DNA from: Misgurnus anguillicaudatus
Taxonomy: Eukaryota > Chordata > Actinopteri > Cypriniformes > Cobitidae
Length of the DNA: 64,000 nucleotides
Reading direction: 5' to 3'
NCBI RefSeq assembly: GCF_027580225.2
Contig: NC_073339.2
Coordinates: forward strand, 40,104,501 to 40,168,500
Both the position numbers and the translations under genes were made by a program. Shown piece after piece: positions 21,442 to 33,227 of the stretch. The stretch's first letter is position 1. The number at the start of each line of letters is the position of its first letter. The notes beneath the pieces are model-generated. The model was not told the origin of the DNA. It worked only from the letters and a program-made list of their open reading frames with translations, and made no database searches.

Positions 21442-23730
21442 AAAAGGTTCTTGGAGAACAAAAAATGGTTCTTCTATGGCATTGTTGTAAAGAAGCTTTA
21501 TTTTTAAGAGGCAGCTCATTAGGTTTTAAAACAGAGTTATTGTTTATTATTGCAGCATATACGTCAGTAAGGCTTGAGTTGGTACTGAAGAAAATATCAA
21601 TGAGTTCGGGCTCTCCGAAATGACTCCAGTTTTTACCACTGAAGCGCTCTCCACCTCAAATGGATCACTGGGGATCGTTCTAAACACTTAGTTTACAGTA
21701 CGTCGAATTCATCAGCTGAGCCCATCTTCTACTCTAATAATGATATTCCTTAGAGAAGTGGCCCTTAGAGAACCGACGACCACAGACTCATTACACAATT
21801 AAGCCATCTGCGATTAGACTGAAGAGATAATTACTTGGTCAGTTTGGTGCTTTGTTAAGAGTGACTGGTGCTGTAATACTGTCCGGTCAAACGTACTGCT
21901 CATTTTATTTACAATTTACTGAAAAGGCCTAGCAATTACCCCAAACCTCAAAGGAAAATGTTGTGCTTGGTGCAATCAGGTTTTCCATGTAGCAACAACA
22001 TGCAGGATTTTTGCTTTTCAAACACACAAACCAATGGGTTTGTACCAAAATGACTTGTTTCTGAAGCAACCAGGATCCATTTTAAAAACAGCATTGATCT
22101 TGGATAGGTTGGCCTGCAGCCCTGCACCATGTGCCTATCCAGTATTAGCATTAAGGAGCAGAAAGCAGTGTGGGTGTATCAGCTGCAGTGAGGGCAAGTG
22201 CACTGAGCGCTGATGTGATCGCCAGTATGGGATTTACAAGCTGTGGAAATTTTTTACCACATTAGAAAACAGAAATGAGTTTGAGAAAAGTTGTAACAAC
22301 CCATCCGGTGAAATCACGGTTGGAGCTATGCTGTTTGAAAATCTATCTATCTATATAGCTTGCATATTAAATTGTAGGCTATTAGTTAACGTTAAAGCTA
22401 CATGGTTATAAAAATATATAGCTATTAGGAACAGCTATTGGGTAAAATATATAACAATATATATTCATAATATGATATATTCGTAGTGCATCTACGTCTG
22501 TTAGACACTAAAATGTCAAGTTCAGCGTAATATGATTGAGGTGCTAATGAGTCTGAGCGTATTGATAACTGTGTGTGTTTATGTGTGTGTGTGGTGTCAG
22601 TTCAGTTAAGACCATATGGAAGACACCACCTGGTGTGTCTGATCATCTTTAGAGAAAAAGATCAAAGCAAGAAGCGACATCATCACACAGTCAATCACCG
22701 TAATTACCCGTAGCGTTTATTCTAGAAATTAGCGGGATATTTTTCACTCGCTCATCTGTAAACTTTGGAATGAGTCGAGATGTCAAAACGGCTGATTAAT
22801 TGATGCATCTTAATAAAGCCACTGAACAGTCCAATGATTTGCTTACCAACCACACATTATACGTTATCTATACAGACACAAAGCAGCAGAGAAAGTAAAA
22901 CACACAACAAAGCGGGTTAAGTTTACAGTTTTTCTCAGTCGCTTTGGAGAATTTCTCAGATCAGAAATTAACTTTGCTCAACTTCCACAAAATTAACTCA
23001 GTTGTGCACAACATAAAATCAAATTCTTTGTTTGGACAAATTGCAAATGCTTTGATACAATGCAGATGATTATGTACAGTTGTCTCCAGTTTTCTAAATT
23101 TTCAGTTTCTTATGTCATTTTCATCAAAATGCATTATACTGGTTTTTAGTTGAAGCATTTTTTCTATAGGTTTTTTAGTATTTTTTTTAAATGTATACTG
23201 AATTGATAAATTGGTATCAGGTGAATCTTGAAATTTTGAGTTACAGACAATGTGTTATTCCTTACAGTGTACAGAGAACCTTTCTAATTTTGTAAAATTT
23301 TATTTATAAAAATATAAAATATGTTTGTTTTTTAATCACAATGTGAGTAAATTTTGTTTACAGAAAAAAGGTGAAAATGTGAATTCGTCCATAGTTTACA
23401 TCAGAAAATACACTTATAATTGTGTACACTTTGTATATTGACAATATGGCTAAACATTTTGACTGTCATGCAGGCATGTTCACTGACATAAAAAAACTTT
23501 TGACAGATGAACTAAGGATTTTGAACAAGTTACTGTCTTTTGCAAGACATGCATGATGTTGGGCAGTTTGTACGAATTGTTCTGAGAAATTAAAATTGAA
23601 ATAAAAATGATTCGAGAAATGCTCCAAGGCAACTGTAAACTCTGTCAACCCCTGTTACAATATATTGCATCATCACATTTATTTAAAAAAAAATGTATAA
23701 GTTGTGGAGCACCAAACTAGACATACACCC
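21442..23730. other. No gene seen; includes a short GGTTCTT palindromic fragment
   Basis: About 21445-21515 is a fragment of a fish repeat with GGTTCTT arms and a TTATTTTTAAGAG end. The stretches at about 21.55-21.9 and 22.5-22.9 kb look unique and could be regulatory. A TG run lies at about 22573-22591. No exon recognised. Confidence 0.35.
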
Positions 23731-23733
23731 ACC

Positions 23734-24724
23734 TAAAGGATTATTAGAAACACCTACTAAAACTGTGTTTGACCCCCTTTTGCCTTCAGAACTGCCTTAA
23801 TTCTACATGGCATTGATTCAACAAAGTGCTGAAAGCATTCCTTAGAAATGTTGGCCCATATTGATAGTATAGCATCTTGCAGTTGATGGAGATTTATGGG
23901 ATGCATATTGGGTTGAGATCTGGTGACTGTGGGGGCCATTTTAGTACAGTGAACTCATTGTCATGTTCAAGAAACCAATTTGAAATGATTCGAGCTTTGT
24001 GACATGGTGCATTATTCTGCTGGAAGTAGCCATCAGAGGATGGGTACATGGTGGTCATAAAGTGATGGACATGGTCAGAAACAATGCTCAGGTAGGCCGT
24101 GGCATTTAAACGATGCCCAATTGGCACTAAGGGCCCTAAAGTGTTCCTGACTCTACCATCTGAATGTCTCAACAGAAATCGAGACTCATCAGACCTGGCA
24201 ACATTTTTCCAGTCTTCAACTGTCCGATTCTGGTGAGCTTGTGCAAATTGTAGCCTCTTTTTCCTATTTGTAGTGAAGATGAGTGGTACCCGGTGGGGTC
24301 TTCTGCTGTTGTACCCCAACCGCCTCAAGGTTGTGCGTGTGTGGCTTCACAAATGATTTGCTGCATACCTCGGTTGTAACGAGTGGTTATTTCAGTCAAA
24401 GTTGCTCTTCTATCAGCTTGAATCAGTCGCCCATTCTCCTCTGACCTCTAGCATCAACAAGGCATTTTCACCCACAGGACTGCTGCATACTGGATGTTTT
24501 TCCCTCTTCACACCATTCTTTGTAAACTAGAAATGGTTGTGCGTAAAAATCCCAGTACCTGAGCAGATTGTGAAATACTCAGACCGGCTCGTCTGGCACC
24601 AACAACCATGCCACGCTCAAAATTGCCCATTCTGACATTCAGTTTGAAGTTCAGGAGATTGTCTTGACCAGGACCAAACCCCTAAATGCATTGAAGCAAC
24701 TGCCATGTGATTGGTTGATTTGAT
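23734..24724 (-). mobile_element. Tc1-like transposon relic
   Basis: The left end CCTAAAGGATTATTAGAAAC and the block at 24664-24720 (CCCTAAATGCATTGAAGCAA, CATGTGATTGGTTGA) are the subterminal parts of a Tc1-like element of about 1.2 kb that is common in teleosts. The outer right terminal repeat is lost where a GGTCTAAAGCGCA repeat now abuts at about 24730. Confidence 0.9.
23757..24630 (-). pseudogene. Tc1-like transposase pseudogene
   Basis: The start (ATG at 24628-24630) reads MGNFERGMVVGARRAGLSIS, the paired-like helix-turn-helix. A later frame (24328 to 23894) has WKNVARSDESRF with the first catalytic Asp. About 33 codons are deleted after GRVR. The second catalytic Asp is Asn (QQNNAPCH). 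The third acidic residue is lost after SPDLNP, where a deletion and frameshift occur. The C-terminal piece (DAILSIWANISKECFQH) is in a third frame ending near 23757. The enzyme would cut and paste the element at TA sites; this copy is inactive several times over. Confidence 0.93.
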
Positions 24725-25165
24725 AATTTTGGTCTAAAGCGCATGGCGCAGTCTAAAAGGACGTGTCAGAATCCACTTTTGCTAATTTAACGACGAGAAA
24801 AATGGTTTGTGCGCCTAGCTTAAAGGCCTAAAAAGTTGTTCCTATTCTCGTAATGGTTGTGCTTTGGGCGTAACATGCAATAAACAAATAAGAGTCTCAT
24901 TTCTTATCCCCTTTAAAAGCCAGTTGCATTGGTCCCCAATTTTGCGGTCATAGGCTTTGGTCTGAAAACGAGGTGTGTTCAGGCGCATTGTTCGCGAGTT
25001 GCTATTTTGAGGCAACAACAGTTGCTCACATCATACTGATTCCCTATTTAGATGGCGGAATTTGTAAATTGAAAAACTAAGTGGAGCTAGATATTTGCTC
25101 TGTGTTGAAACTAGCAAAAAACACATACTTTCGTCGCGCTGCATTGCGCCGAGCCCCTAATTTTC
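24725..25165. mobile_element. Fragment of a Harbinger-like MITE (GGTCTAAAGCGCA type)
   Basis: It shares CAGAATCCACTTTTGCTAAT-like sequence (24769 onward), AATGGTTTGTGCGCC, GGGCGTAAC, CCCCTTTAAAAGCCAGTTGC and CGCTGCATTGCGC with the larger copy at 28690-30243. The left tip was lost next to the Tc1 relic. Confidence 0.7.
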
Positions 25166-26566
25166 TTTTGCACAAAATGTTGTCAACCCAGTCCCAGTTA
25201 CACTTAAAGTTAGCACAAGATTATCATTACAATGACTGTATTGCTTTATTTATGGCACTGTACACTCTATATCTGTCAGATTAAATATCAGGCAGTGTAT
25301 ACACACACTAGCCTCATACACACAAGTAAATAGCACTAAAAAGTGCGAAAACTACTCTGTTATCACTGTCAACAGTGAATCTCAAATTATATAATTACAA
25401 AATATCAACCAGTGCCATTACCCAAATGATTAAAGTAACAGTGCTGAGACTGTCATAACACTACTGTATAATGATCTCACCATTAAAGCAACACAAACAC
25501 ATCTACCTCCATTTGTTGCAAGATGTGCTAAGTGTTACAAAAAGCACAACAAATGCTCTTTTGGTTTTGGCATCGCTGAATTACAGCACTGCATTATGAT
25601 GACTGATAGGTAGCTGTTGCTTGTGGCCACATTGTGCTATTAAGAGAAATGTCTTGCGGCATCAATCACTCGCAGAAATGTATTAAAAAGTCATTTCGGA
25701 ACAAAGATTCCTAATGAAACAAGCGGAATGTTCATCTATTAATGCATATTTGTCTATGACTACAATTATTTTTTAATATTTTATCATTTTGTAATATGAC
25801 CTTATATGTAAATGACCTAGAGATCATTTACAACTGTTTTAAACGTACCCAGATCTGACAATACATATCACAAAGTACATTAAAGTCTGTGTAAAGTCAT
25901 TTTAGAGAATTGTTTTTTAACACATTGAAAATTTTATAAATGTATTGCTGAAACATGTTACAAAGACTGTGAACTATGTAGTACTGAATTGTGTGAATTG
26001 TGGCTAAAACGGTGGCTCGATGATGCACTGGAGCCATCGATCATGACCCGCCACAACATAATCACGAACATTCATTCAGGTTGTAGTGGAGTGGGCGTGG
26101 CTTCAGCGCCAACAGCAGACACGCCCCAACATTTGATAGCATAGAATCGTGCCTGTTTTTCCAAGATTTTTCTTATTTTATTTAATTGGCAGTTTTTTTA
26201 ATTATTCAGATTTGGCTGTGTGGTTAATATCACATTTTTCTGTGAGAACACATTTAATATCGGACTTTACACAGACTAAGCACTTTATTCAAAATGGAAG
26301 AATGAGGTAAAGTGTGTGAAAGATTTTGGGTATGCCTAAATAAAAATGATAGTAAGAGTTGCATCCAGTTGCGTATGTGACCCAGTCTGTGAAAACTCTG
26401 TTTTCTACATCTCACAAAATATAAAGAACATTCTGTGAAAATATTGACATGTTTAATGTAATATTGACTGAGTAAGGTCATGTAAAAGATAAAAATTAAT
26501 GTCATATTTCTGAGAATGTCACATTCTCTATGATTCTGACTTTGTCTCTGTTTTCCTCTCTTCCAG
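25166..26566. other. No gene seen; sequence leading into the trpc5 acceptor
   Basis: AT-rich with no clear repeat ends. The last 30 bases form a good polypyrimidine tract (TTTGTCTCTGTTTTCCTCTC) before the AG at 26565-26566. Confidence 0.5.
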
Positions 26567-26574
26567 CATCCATC

Positions 26575-26961
26575 ATGAATCCCATGTCACATCTATACTA
26601 CAAAAAGACCAGCTACTCTCCATACCGCGACCGGATCCCGCTCCAGATAGTCCGGGCGGAGGTAGAACTTTCTCCAGAGGAGCGTTCTTTCCTTTGCGCC
26701 GTGGAAAAGGGCGACTATGCAGGTGTCCAGCATGCCCTGCGTGAGGCCGAGGTGTATTATAACATCGACGTGAACTGTGTGGATCCGTTAGGCCGCAGTG
26801 GGCTGCTAATCGCTATAGAGAACGAGAACTTGGAGGTGATGGAGCTTCTACTGGACCACGGGGTGAACACCGGAGATGCGTTGCTCTATGCCATCCGCAA
26901 AGAAGTAGTGGGGGCTGTGGAGTTACTGCTGTCCCATAGGAAACCCAGTGGAGAGAAACAG
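26575..26961 (+). CDS. trpc5: trpc5 first coding exon (N-terminal ankyrin repeats)
   Basis: TRPC5 is a receptor-operated, calcium-permeable cation channel of the plasma membrane, mostly in neurons, forming tetramers alone or with TRPC1/TRPC4. This exon encodes 129 residues. The TRPC signature [15 protein letters not shown] is followed by the ankyrin block ([57 protein letters not shown]). [11 protein letters not shown] rather than [10 protein letters not shown], and MELLL, favour TRPC5 over TRPC4. Acceptor TTCCAG ends at 26566; donor GTCTGT starts at 26962; phase 0 after SGEKQ. The first ATG (26575) has A at -3. A second ATG three codons on (26584) gives MSHLYYKK, like the mammalian MAQLYYKK start, and makes residue numbers agree with mammals. 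Either may be used. Paralogue (a or b) not determined. Confidence 0.97.
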
Positions 26962-27703
26962 GTCTGTTTGTGTTTTGGGGCTTTATATGCATATCACCAA
27001 TTAAAAAGACCAGTTGGTATAGATTTACATGCTGGTCCAGATATGTTTCTGATTTTTAGTGCTGGTTGGTGCGGCTCTGGCAGGTGGAACAGAATAGCCA
27101 GACCTTGGGAATTGTACTGAATTGAATGAGTTTCTTATTGATTACATTACCCCCCTGCCTAAATAATTATAGCTTAGTAAGTCAATTAACCAGCTCAACC
27201 TATTACACAAGGCAGTAAGCGAACGTCAATAATTAATGAGTTTAATTCATTTGAAAATCATTTTTTGAACGATTAATTATAGTAATACAGTAATTGCTTT
27301 ATTAAGCAGACTATTGGTTGTGCTGTATGTAAATTGTTTCATGCAGCTAGGGAGGAAAAGCTATAGAACAGTGTGTGTTGTGTATTTATTGACTTTTTAG
27401 CATCACACAGTAAAAATAACAGCCAGATTTATTAAATGCTCTAAGTAATTTGTAAAGTCTGCATTTTTATTGGAAAAATACAGATGTTAAAAACCATTAA
27501 TTTTACCAAGCATCATGAAAATCATTAGTTCAATGTTTTTTTGTGTGCATCCATTGATTTTTATTTTCTAACCCGTCACACACAATAGGATGTGGTTTAA
27601 TTTATTTGCACATTAAAAATTAAGGTCCTACGAAATGGTTCATGGCACCGATGCCAAAGAACAATTTTTGGTTCCCTGAGAAACCTTCCAGTCTAAAGTA
27701 CTC

Positions 27704-28372
27704 AAAGGGGACATATCATGAAAATCTGACTTTTCCATGTTTAACTCTTTCCCCACCAGCGTTTTTTTTTTTTTTTTAAGTAGCCAGTCAGCGCCAGCAT
27801 TTTTCATGATTTTCACAAAAGTTTAATGCCTTCCAGAAAATGTTCTTCTTTAAATATATAAACATACAAAATAATGAATCAACAGATCCTTTTTGAAGGA
27901 CTTTTGATAGACATCAGATTCAGAGCAATCCTCAAAACATACACAGACATACAGCTGTTTGCCCTAGGGTGATACTTCCGGGTTTTATAAGTTACCTGGT
28001 GGATAATGGCAGGGAAGCGTTTTCTATTAATTGACTAGTTAACTCGTCAATGGTGCGGAAGGAGTTAAGTGGGTCCTCAGTGCTTGTAATAACCTAGAAA
28101 ATGTGAAAAAGAACAACCCAGTAACTTAAGTTTTGATAAACCATTCTCTGCAAGCATGTGAAAAAATAGGTCAATAAAATTTGGCTCCCCTTGTGATGTC
28201 AGAAGGGGATAATACCGCCCCTTAATCTAACCACGGCACTTACATTTAGTGCAGAAATCAACTCAATTGCATTCAAAAGGACACAGGCCAAAATGGCACA
28301 TTGTTATATTTTGAGCTAAAACTTCACATTTATTTGACATCTTAGTCAAGTTTTGTGAAATGTCCCTTTTAA
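27704..28372. mobile_element. AAAGGGGACA-family element, copy 2, split by a TTAA MITE
   Basis: The left piece (27704-27744) reads AAAGGGGACATATCATGAAA. The right piece (28065-28372) has GGGTCCTCAGTGCTTGTAAT, GGCTCCCCTTGTGATGTCAG and TTTTGAGCTAAAACTTCACA and ends CCCTTTTAA. A 328-bp element sits between. Confidence 0.88.
27741..28068. mobile_element. TTAACTCTTTCACCGCC-type MITE, nested, TTAA duplication
   Basis: It starts TTAACTCTTTCCCCACCAGC and ends GTCAATGGTGCGGAAGGAGTTAA. The interior matches the full copy at 57407-57871 (CAGCGCCAGCATTTTTCATG, AATGCCTTCCAGAAAATGTT, CATACAGCTG, ACTTCCGGGTTT, ACTCGTCAATGG) with an internal deletion. The host repeat has a single TTAA at this point in the copy at 33184-33187. 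Confidence 0.92.
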
Positions 28373-28689
28373 AAGTACCATTTGAAAGTGCATCTGACAT
28401 GTTTTCTTGTAAATTAGCATTTTTATCAGGCTCTTTTTCCGTGGCCATACCACGGACTTTCTTTGCCGTGTCATTGTCGCGGATTGGTTGCTCAGCTGTT
28501 TTGTCCTATTTTCTTACCATTGTCACTTCGGTTTAGGATTAGATTTACATAAAAAAGGACATCCTTACCCAAACCCAACTCTAACCCTAACGCCAGACAA
28601 CAATGGTTTAAAATTGTGAAAATATAAAAGAATAAATCAGAAAAAATAGTATAAACCAATACTAACGTGACATCCTAACGCAAACACCA

Positions 28690-30243
28690 AGGGCCCTATT
28701 TTAACGATCTGAGCGCATTGTCTAAAGTGCACGGCGCATTGTCTAAATTGGCGTGTCCGAATCCACTTTTGCTAATTTAACGATGGGAAAAATGGTTTGT
28801 GCGCCGAGGGCATGGTCGAAAAGGGTTGTACCCATTCTAGTTATGAGTAATGGGTGTGTTTTGGGCGTAACGTGTAATAAACCAATGAGAGTCTTATTTT
28901 TTCATCCCCTTTAAAAGCCAGTTGCGCTGGCGCTATGTCTAATGCCTATTTTGATGACGGACTTTGTAAACTGAAAAACTAAGCGGAGGAAGAAAACCCC
29001 CAGTTTAAGAATAATGTTAAAAAAAATGTATTGAAATTTTTTTTTTTTTATTAAAACTTTTAAAAGCCGTTTTCTTTCAGTCATAGAAGTAAAAATAGCA
29101 GGCTATTAATTGCTGTAAATGTATTGATATTCTACATAATCATTGTAATCTCATAAAATAATTTGCAAATATGCAAGAAAAGCTTACTTTATTTGTAACA
29201 AACAAGCGATAAAGAATTTATTAACGTGTGGAGAGCAGAGTCAACATATACAATAAATCTGTGGGTAGCATTTAAAAAACATTTTAAAATAAATGCATTT
29301 GTTTAAAGCAAACCATTTATTTACTTACCAGGCTACAGGTGAAGCTGCTCTTTGCGCCTCTAACGTCTCATAATCGGTCCTCATTTATGTCCAAGAGACT
29401 CAATAATAATCTTTCACATTCAATCCTTTAATCTTTTTATATTTGAAAAGCGTTTTTGTGCTGCTGAGCATTCATTTGTGATAAGCAAACCTGCGTTGTC
29501 GTCCCGTTTTATATAGCGCATATTTCTAACGCGCTCTCTAAATAACAAAAAACATATTTTGCATATTGACTTTAGACTTTAGACCACTGCTGCGTCCGAA
29601 ACCGCCTACTTCATACTATATAGTACGCGAAAAGCAGTAGGCGAGGCGAGTAGTATGTCCGAATACATATTATTCGTAAAACAGTATGCGAAAAGTACTC
29701 GGATGACCTACTACTTCCGGTTAGATTTTGCAGTGCGCATACGATGGACGCTTCACTATCCCATGATGCCCCGGGAGAGGAGTTATCCAACGAAGAAGAA
29801 GAGGCATGCAGCTATTTTCGCGCTGAAATGACATGACTTGATTACGACGTAGCAACATGGCGGATGTAGTACGTCCGAATCTCATTCATACTACCAGGAT
29901 TCATACTATACAGTACCTACTGTTTTAACGCCAAGTAAGTAGGTACTTCATCTAATTCAGTACCTACTATACAGTATGCGGTTTCGGACACAGCCCAGGT
30001 TTTTGTTGGTCAATGGCCTAGTCTATTTTAGTTGCCTCAAAATAGCAACGCGCCAACAATGCGCCTGAACGCACCTAGTTTTTAGATCAGAACGCCCATT
30101 GGCACAAACATGGGCGCACATGCATTTGCTATTTAAAGAACGTTGCGCTAAACGTGAAAATTATAATTGCGCCGGGTCGAAAATAGCAAAATACACTTTC
30201 GGCACGCTTTGCGCTGCATTGCGTGAGGTGTATAGAGCCCTAA
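28690..30243. mobile_element. Harbinger-like MITE, itself carrying a nested MITE
   Basis: It starts AGGGCCCTATTTTAACGATC and ends TGTATAGAGCCCTA. The interior is rich in GCGCA words and shares long blocks with 24725-25165. GGTCAATGGCCTAGTCTATT and CAAAATAGCAACGCGCCAAC follow the nested element at 29589-29994. No transposase frame. Confidence 0.75.
29589..29994. mobile_element. MITE with GCTGCGTCCGAAACCGC ends, nested
   Basis: GCTGCGTCCGAAACCGC at the left pairs with GCGGTTTCGGACACAGC at the right. Inner arms carry TACTATATAGTACG and CTATACAGTATGC. CCA occurs on both sides (29584-29586 region and 29995-29997), a possible 3-bp duplication. It lies between TTTAGACCA and CCAGGTTTTTGTTGG of the host repeat. 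Confidence 0.8.
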
Positions 30244-31521
30244 ATATAACCCTAAACCGTAGCGACAATGGTTTGAAAATAGTAAAAAGCAGTTGAGTAA
30301 CCAATCCATGACAATGACATGAAAAAAAGTCTGTGGTACGGCCATGGAAAAATGCGGAGATCCGTGACAATGCTAAGGAAAAATTTGCAAAATATTCCGT
30401 GACTATACCACGGAACTTTGTGAGATCATGTTGCAATCCTTATATAGGGTTAAAACGCTTGCACCTTTATGTACGTGCACTGTTGTTTATACAATTCGTC
30501 TTCCGTGCCTTAGAGGTACTTCCTGAAAAATTGTCATAGCATTTAATGTATTCTGTAATTCTGATTGACCTGAGGCCGGTATTAAACGGATTTGGAGTGA
30601 AAGTTTTTAATGAATGTATAAGACATGCCGAGAGCATTCAGTTAATATCATGATCTCATTTTTGACAGAGTTGGGGTTTAGTGGCTTTTGCTAAGATCTT
30701 CATTTCTTTCTCACCTTTTTATAGTCTGTTGTAGGCTACGTACGTCCTTTTGTGCAACAGAAATGTTGCTTGTACAACTTGTATGCAGACTGTGTGTCTG
30801 TTGCTTCCTAACAGCGTGTATGCGGCTGGAAACTGTTCATATGTGTGGTTGTAACATGCACATGTGTTTGGATGAGGTGGTTTTTTAGTAGAAAGGTACA
30901 GTATGAAGGCAGAGATTTGTGTTTCGGATTTAATTTTCACCTCACGTAGCACGATAAATCGTTATTGGATTGCATTTTGTTATCCTCTAATCTTTACCCC
31001 ATTCAAGGGTAGATTAACATCAGACGCTTGAGTTCCTGTATTCTCACTCATTGGGTCAGCAGTGGGCACATGCTTCATTTCGTCGCCAGTAGAGAATGAA
31101 GGGGAAATGGACTTTTAAGCGAGTTTTGGTAACATACGCTGAAAGAGGACAAGTGACAGTGGCATACAGCGTGAAGCTTGAATCAGTGCTTGAAGTTAAT
31201 GACATTTTTAAAGGAGAATCTGAATCATTTATGTCTCATCTCCAGCTGAATGGATAGAAATGATGAAGTGTAGAATTTGCAGAAACTCTCACTAAACGAT
31301 TTTATTGATTTTTAAATCATGTTATTCATACGCAGCAGTTGCATTAGGAAAACTTTAGTTAATATTGTATTTTTTTAGTCTTTCAATTCCTGATCAGTTA
31401 AAAATAACTAAACTTATTGTTGATTAACATTTCATATATCCATCATTGTTTTAATCCCTGTCTGTCTTTTATGTAAGTATAAATTGACAAATCTAACTGT
31501 ATTTTCACCAAAATACAGCAA

Positions 31522-31726
31522 CACTGAAAAAAATTATTCATTGAATTTAATCAATTTTTTTAAGGTAAGTGGTTGCAATCAATTTGTTTGAGCTACATTT
31601 AAACAAAAAAGATTAGTAATGTAAAATAAAAAATAAAACTTTTGTTTAAATGTGGCTTGGGTGGATTGATTGCAGCCACTTACCTTGAGAGAATTGATTG
31701 AATTCAATGAATAATTTTTTTCAGTG
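31522..31726. mobile_element. Palindromic MITE with CACTGAAAAAAATTATTCATT ends
   Basis: Almost the whole 205 bp folds: CACTGAAAAAAATTATTCAT and AAGGTAAGTGGTTGCAATCA on the left pair with TGATTGCAGCCACTTACCTT and ATGAATAATTTTTTTCAGTG on the right. Confidence 0.9.
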
Positions 31727-31825
31727 AAAGTTGAATTGAGCAGACAGCTTTTGACATTACCAATAAAATGTACTGTATAGGAAACAGTTTTTCCCTTTAA
31801 AAATTACTAAGTTTATTTATCAAGC

Positions 31826-32080
31826 CAGTGGTTTTCAAACTGGGGGCCGCGAGATTCGCCAGTTTTATGACATTTTATAAAATACATTAATTTATCGTGA
31901 ATTCTGTGTAATTAAACCTAACAAATAATAAGCCAACTAACCAACAGCACTACTAGGTATAATTTTATATGTTTTGTTTAATTAAAATATTACGTTTTAA
32001 AACTGTTTTTGTCATAAATTTTCAAAAAAATGCACTGTACACAAGAGGGGCCGCACGCTGAAAAAGTTAGGGAAACACTG
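31826..32080. mobile_element. Short hAT MITE with near-perfect 8-bp duplication
   Basis: The ends CAGTGGTTTTCAAACTGGGG and CTGAAAAAGTTAGGGAAACACTG are inverted at the tips. The flanks are TATCAAGC (31818-31825) and TATTAAGC (32081-32088), seven of eight identical. The CAGTG tip and 8-bp duplication are hAT features. Confidence 0.88.
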
Positions 32081-32718
32081 TATTAAGCCATCATCGCTGT
32101 GCAATTATCTACTCAGTTGCATTGCATTTCGAGCCATCCCATTCCCTGATGGATTTGACGTACATAATTGTATGACTTTAAAATAAAACTAAAGCTGTTC
32201 TGAAAAAAGGGCTTCCTATGCATCAAACGTAAGTGCATTAACCAAAATAAAGCCGGTAGCTAAGTTTGTGTTTAAGCTTTATGATTTGATCTTATGAAGT
32301 GAACTGTGGCGGTGCAGATATATCAAGTGAGATTGTTGCAGGAAGTGCCGTGGGGCCTTAATTTGGAATCTTGCCCATTTACCGTGTGCCTGCCGCTCAG
32401 AGCATGGGCTATTTTGCATTGCTATCACTATAGCAACCCTTGCAGCCACTCGGGAGTTCTGGGGGAGGACTGTTATACTAATGGACTGTAAATAAATCTT
32501 AAAATAAAATGCGTTTGCAAACCTCAGTTACTCACTCGCTGGCTTGTAACACTGCCGTACCACAAATCATATTTCCGTAATGTTTTCATGGCAGATGCGG
32601 GTGAATTTATGAGAGGTTTGAGTATTTTAGCCATATAGGCCACTTAAAAATGTATGAATTATGACTTGATTTATGATGAATACCTGTTCGCATGCTGTCA
32701 AGTGAGGGCCATCTGCTT

Positions 32719-33227
32719 TTAAAGGGGCCATGGCAGAATACTTTTTTAAGATTTCAAATAAATCTTTGGTGTCCCCAGAGCACATATGTGAAGTTTAAGC
32801 TCAAAATACCATATAAATAATTTATTATAGCATGTTAAAATTGCCATTTTGTAGGTGTGTGCAAAAATGTGCCGTTTTGGGTGTGTCCTTTAAAATGCAA
32901 ATAAGCAGATGAAATTCAAACACTGATCACAATGATGGTGGTTTGTTGCAATTGAAACTCAATTGTGCTTTTCTCTGCACTAAATGGCAGTGCTGTGGTT
33001 GGATAGTGCAGCTTAAGGGGTGGTATTATTATAATAAGAGGTCCGTATGACATCATAAGGAGAGCCAAATTTCAATGACCTATTTTTTCATGTGCTTGTA
33101 GAAAATGGTTTACCAAAGTTACTGGGTTGATCTTTTTCACATTTTCCAGGCTAATAGAAGCACTGGGGACCCAATCATAGCACTTAAACATGGGAAAATT
33201 CAGATTTTCATGCCATGGCCCCTTTAA
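32719..33227 (-). mobile_element. AAAGGGGACA-family element, copy 3, uninterrupted
   Basis: It is bounded by TTAAAGGGGCCATGGCAGAA and ATGCCATGGCCCCTTTAA, with TTAA at both tips. It has no internal insertion. It is therefore the reference against which the split copies at 11252-13545 and 27704-28372 can be read. It is reversed relative to those two. Confidence 0.9.

Larger units (their letters stand above)
28405..30430. repeat. Foldback repeat with CGTGGCCATACCACGGA arms, split by a Harbinger-like element
   Basis: The left arm (about 28405-28545: GTGGCCATACCACGGACTTT, GTCATTGTCGCGGATTGGTT, ACCATTGTCACTTCGGTTTA) is inverted relative to the right arm (30244-30425: ACCGTAGCGACAATGGTTTG, CCATGACAATGACATG, GTCTGTGGTACGGCCATGG). 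The centre has CTAACCCTAAC motifs. The 28690-30243 element lies between the arms. Confidence 0.7.

Noticed and set aside
28560..28600. Interstitial telomere repeat
   Set aside because: Only a couple of imperfect CTAACCC words, explained by the centre of a foldback element.
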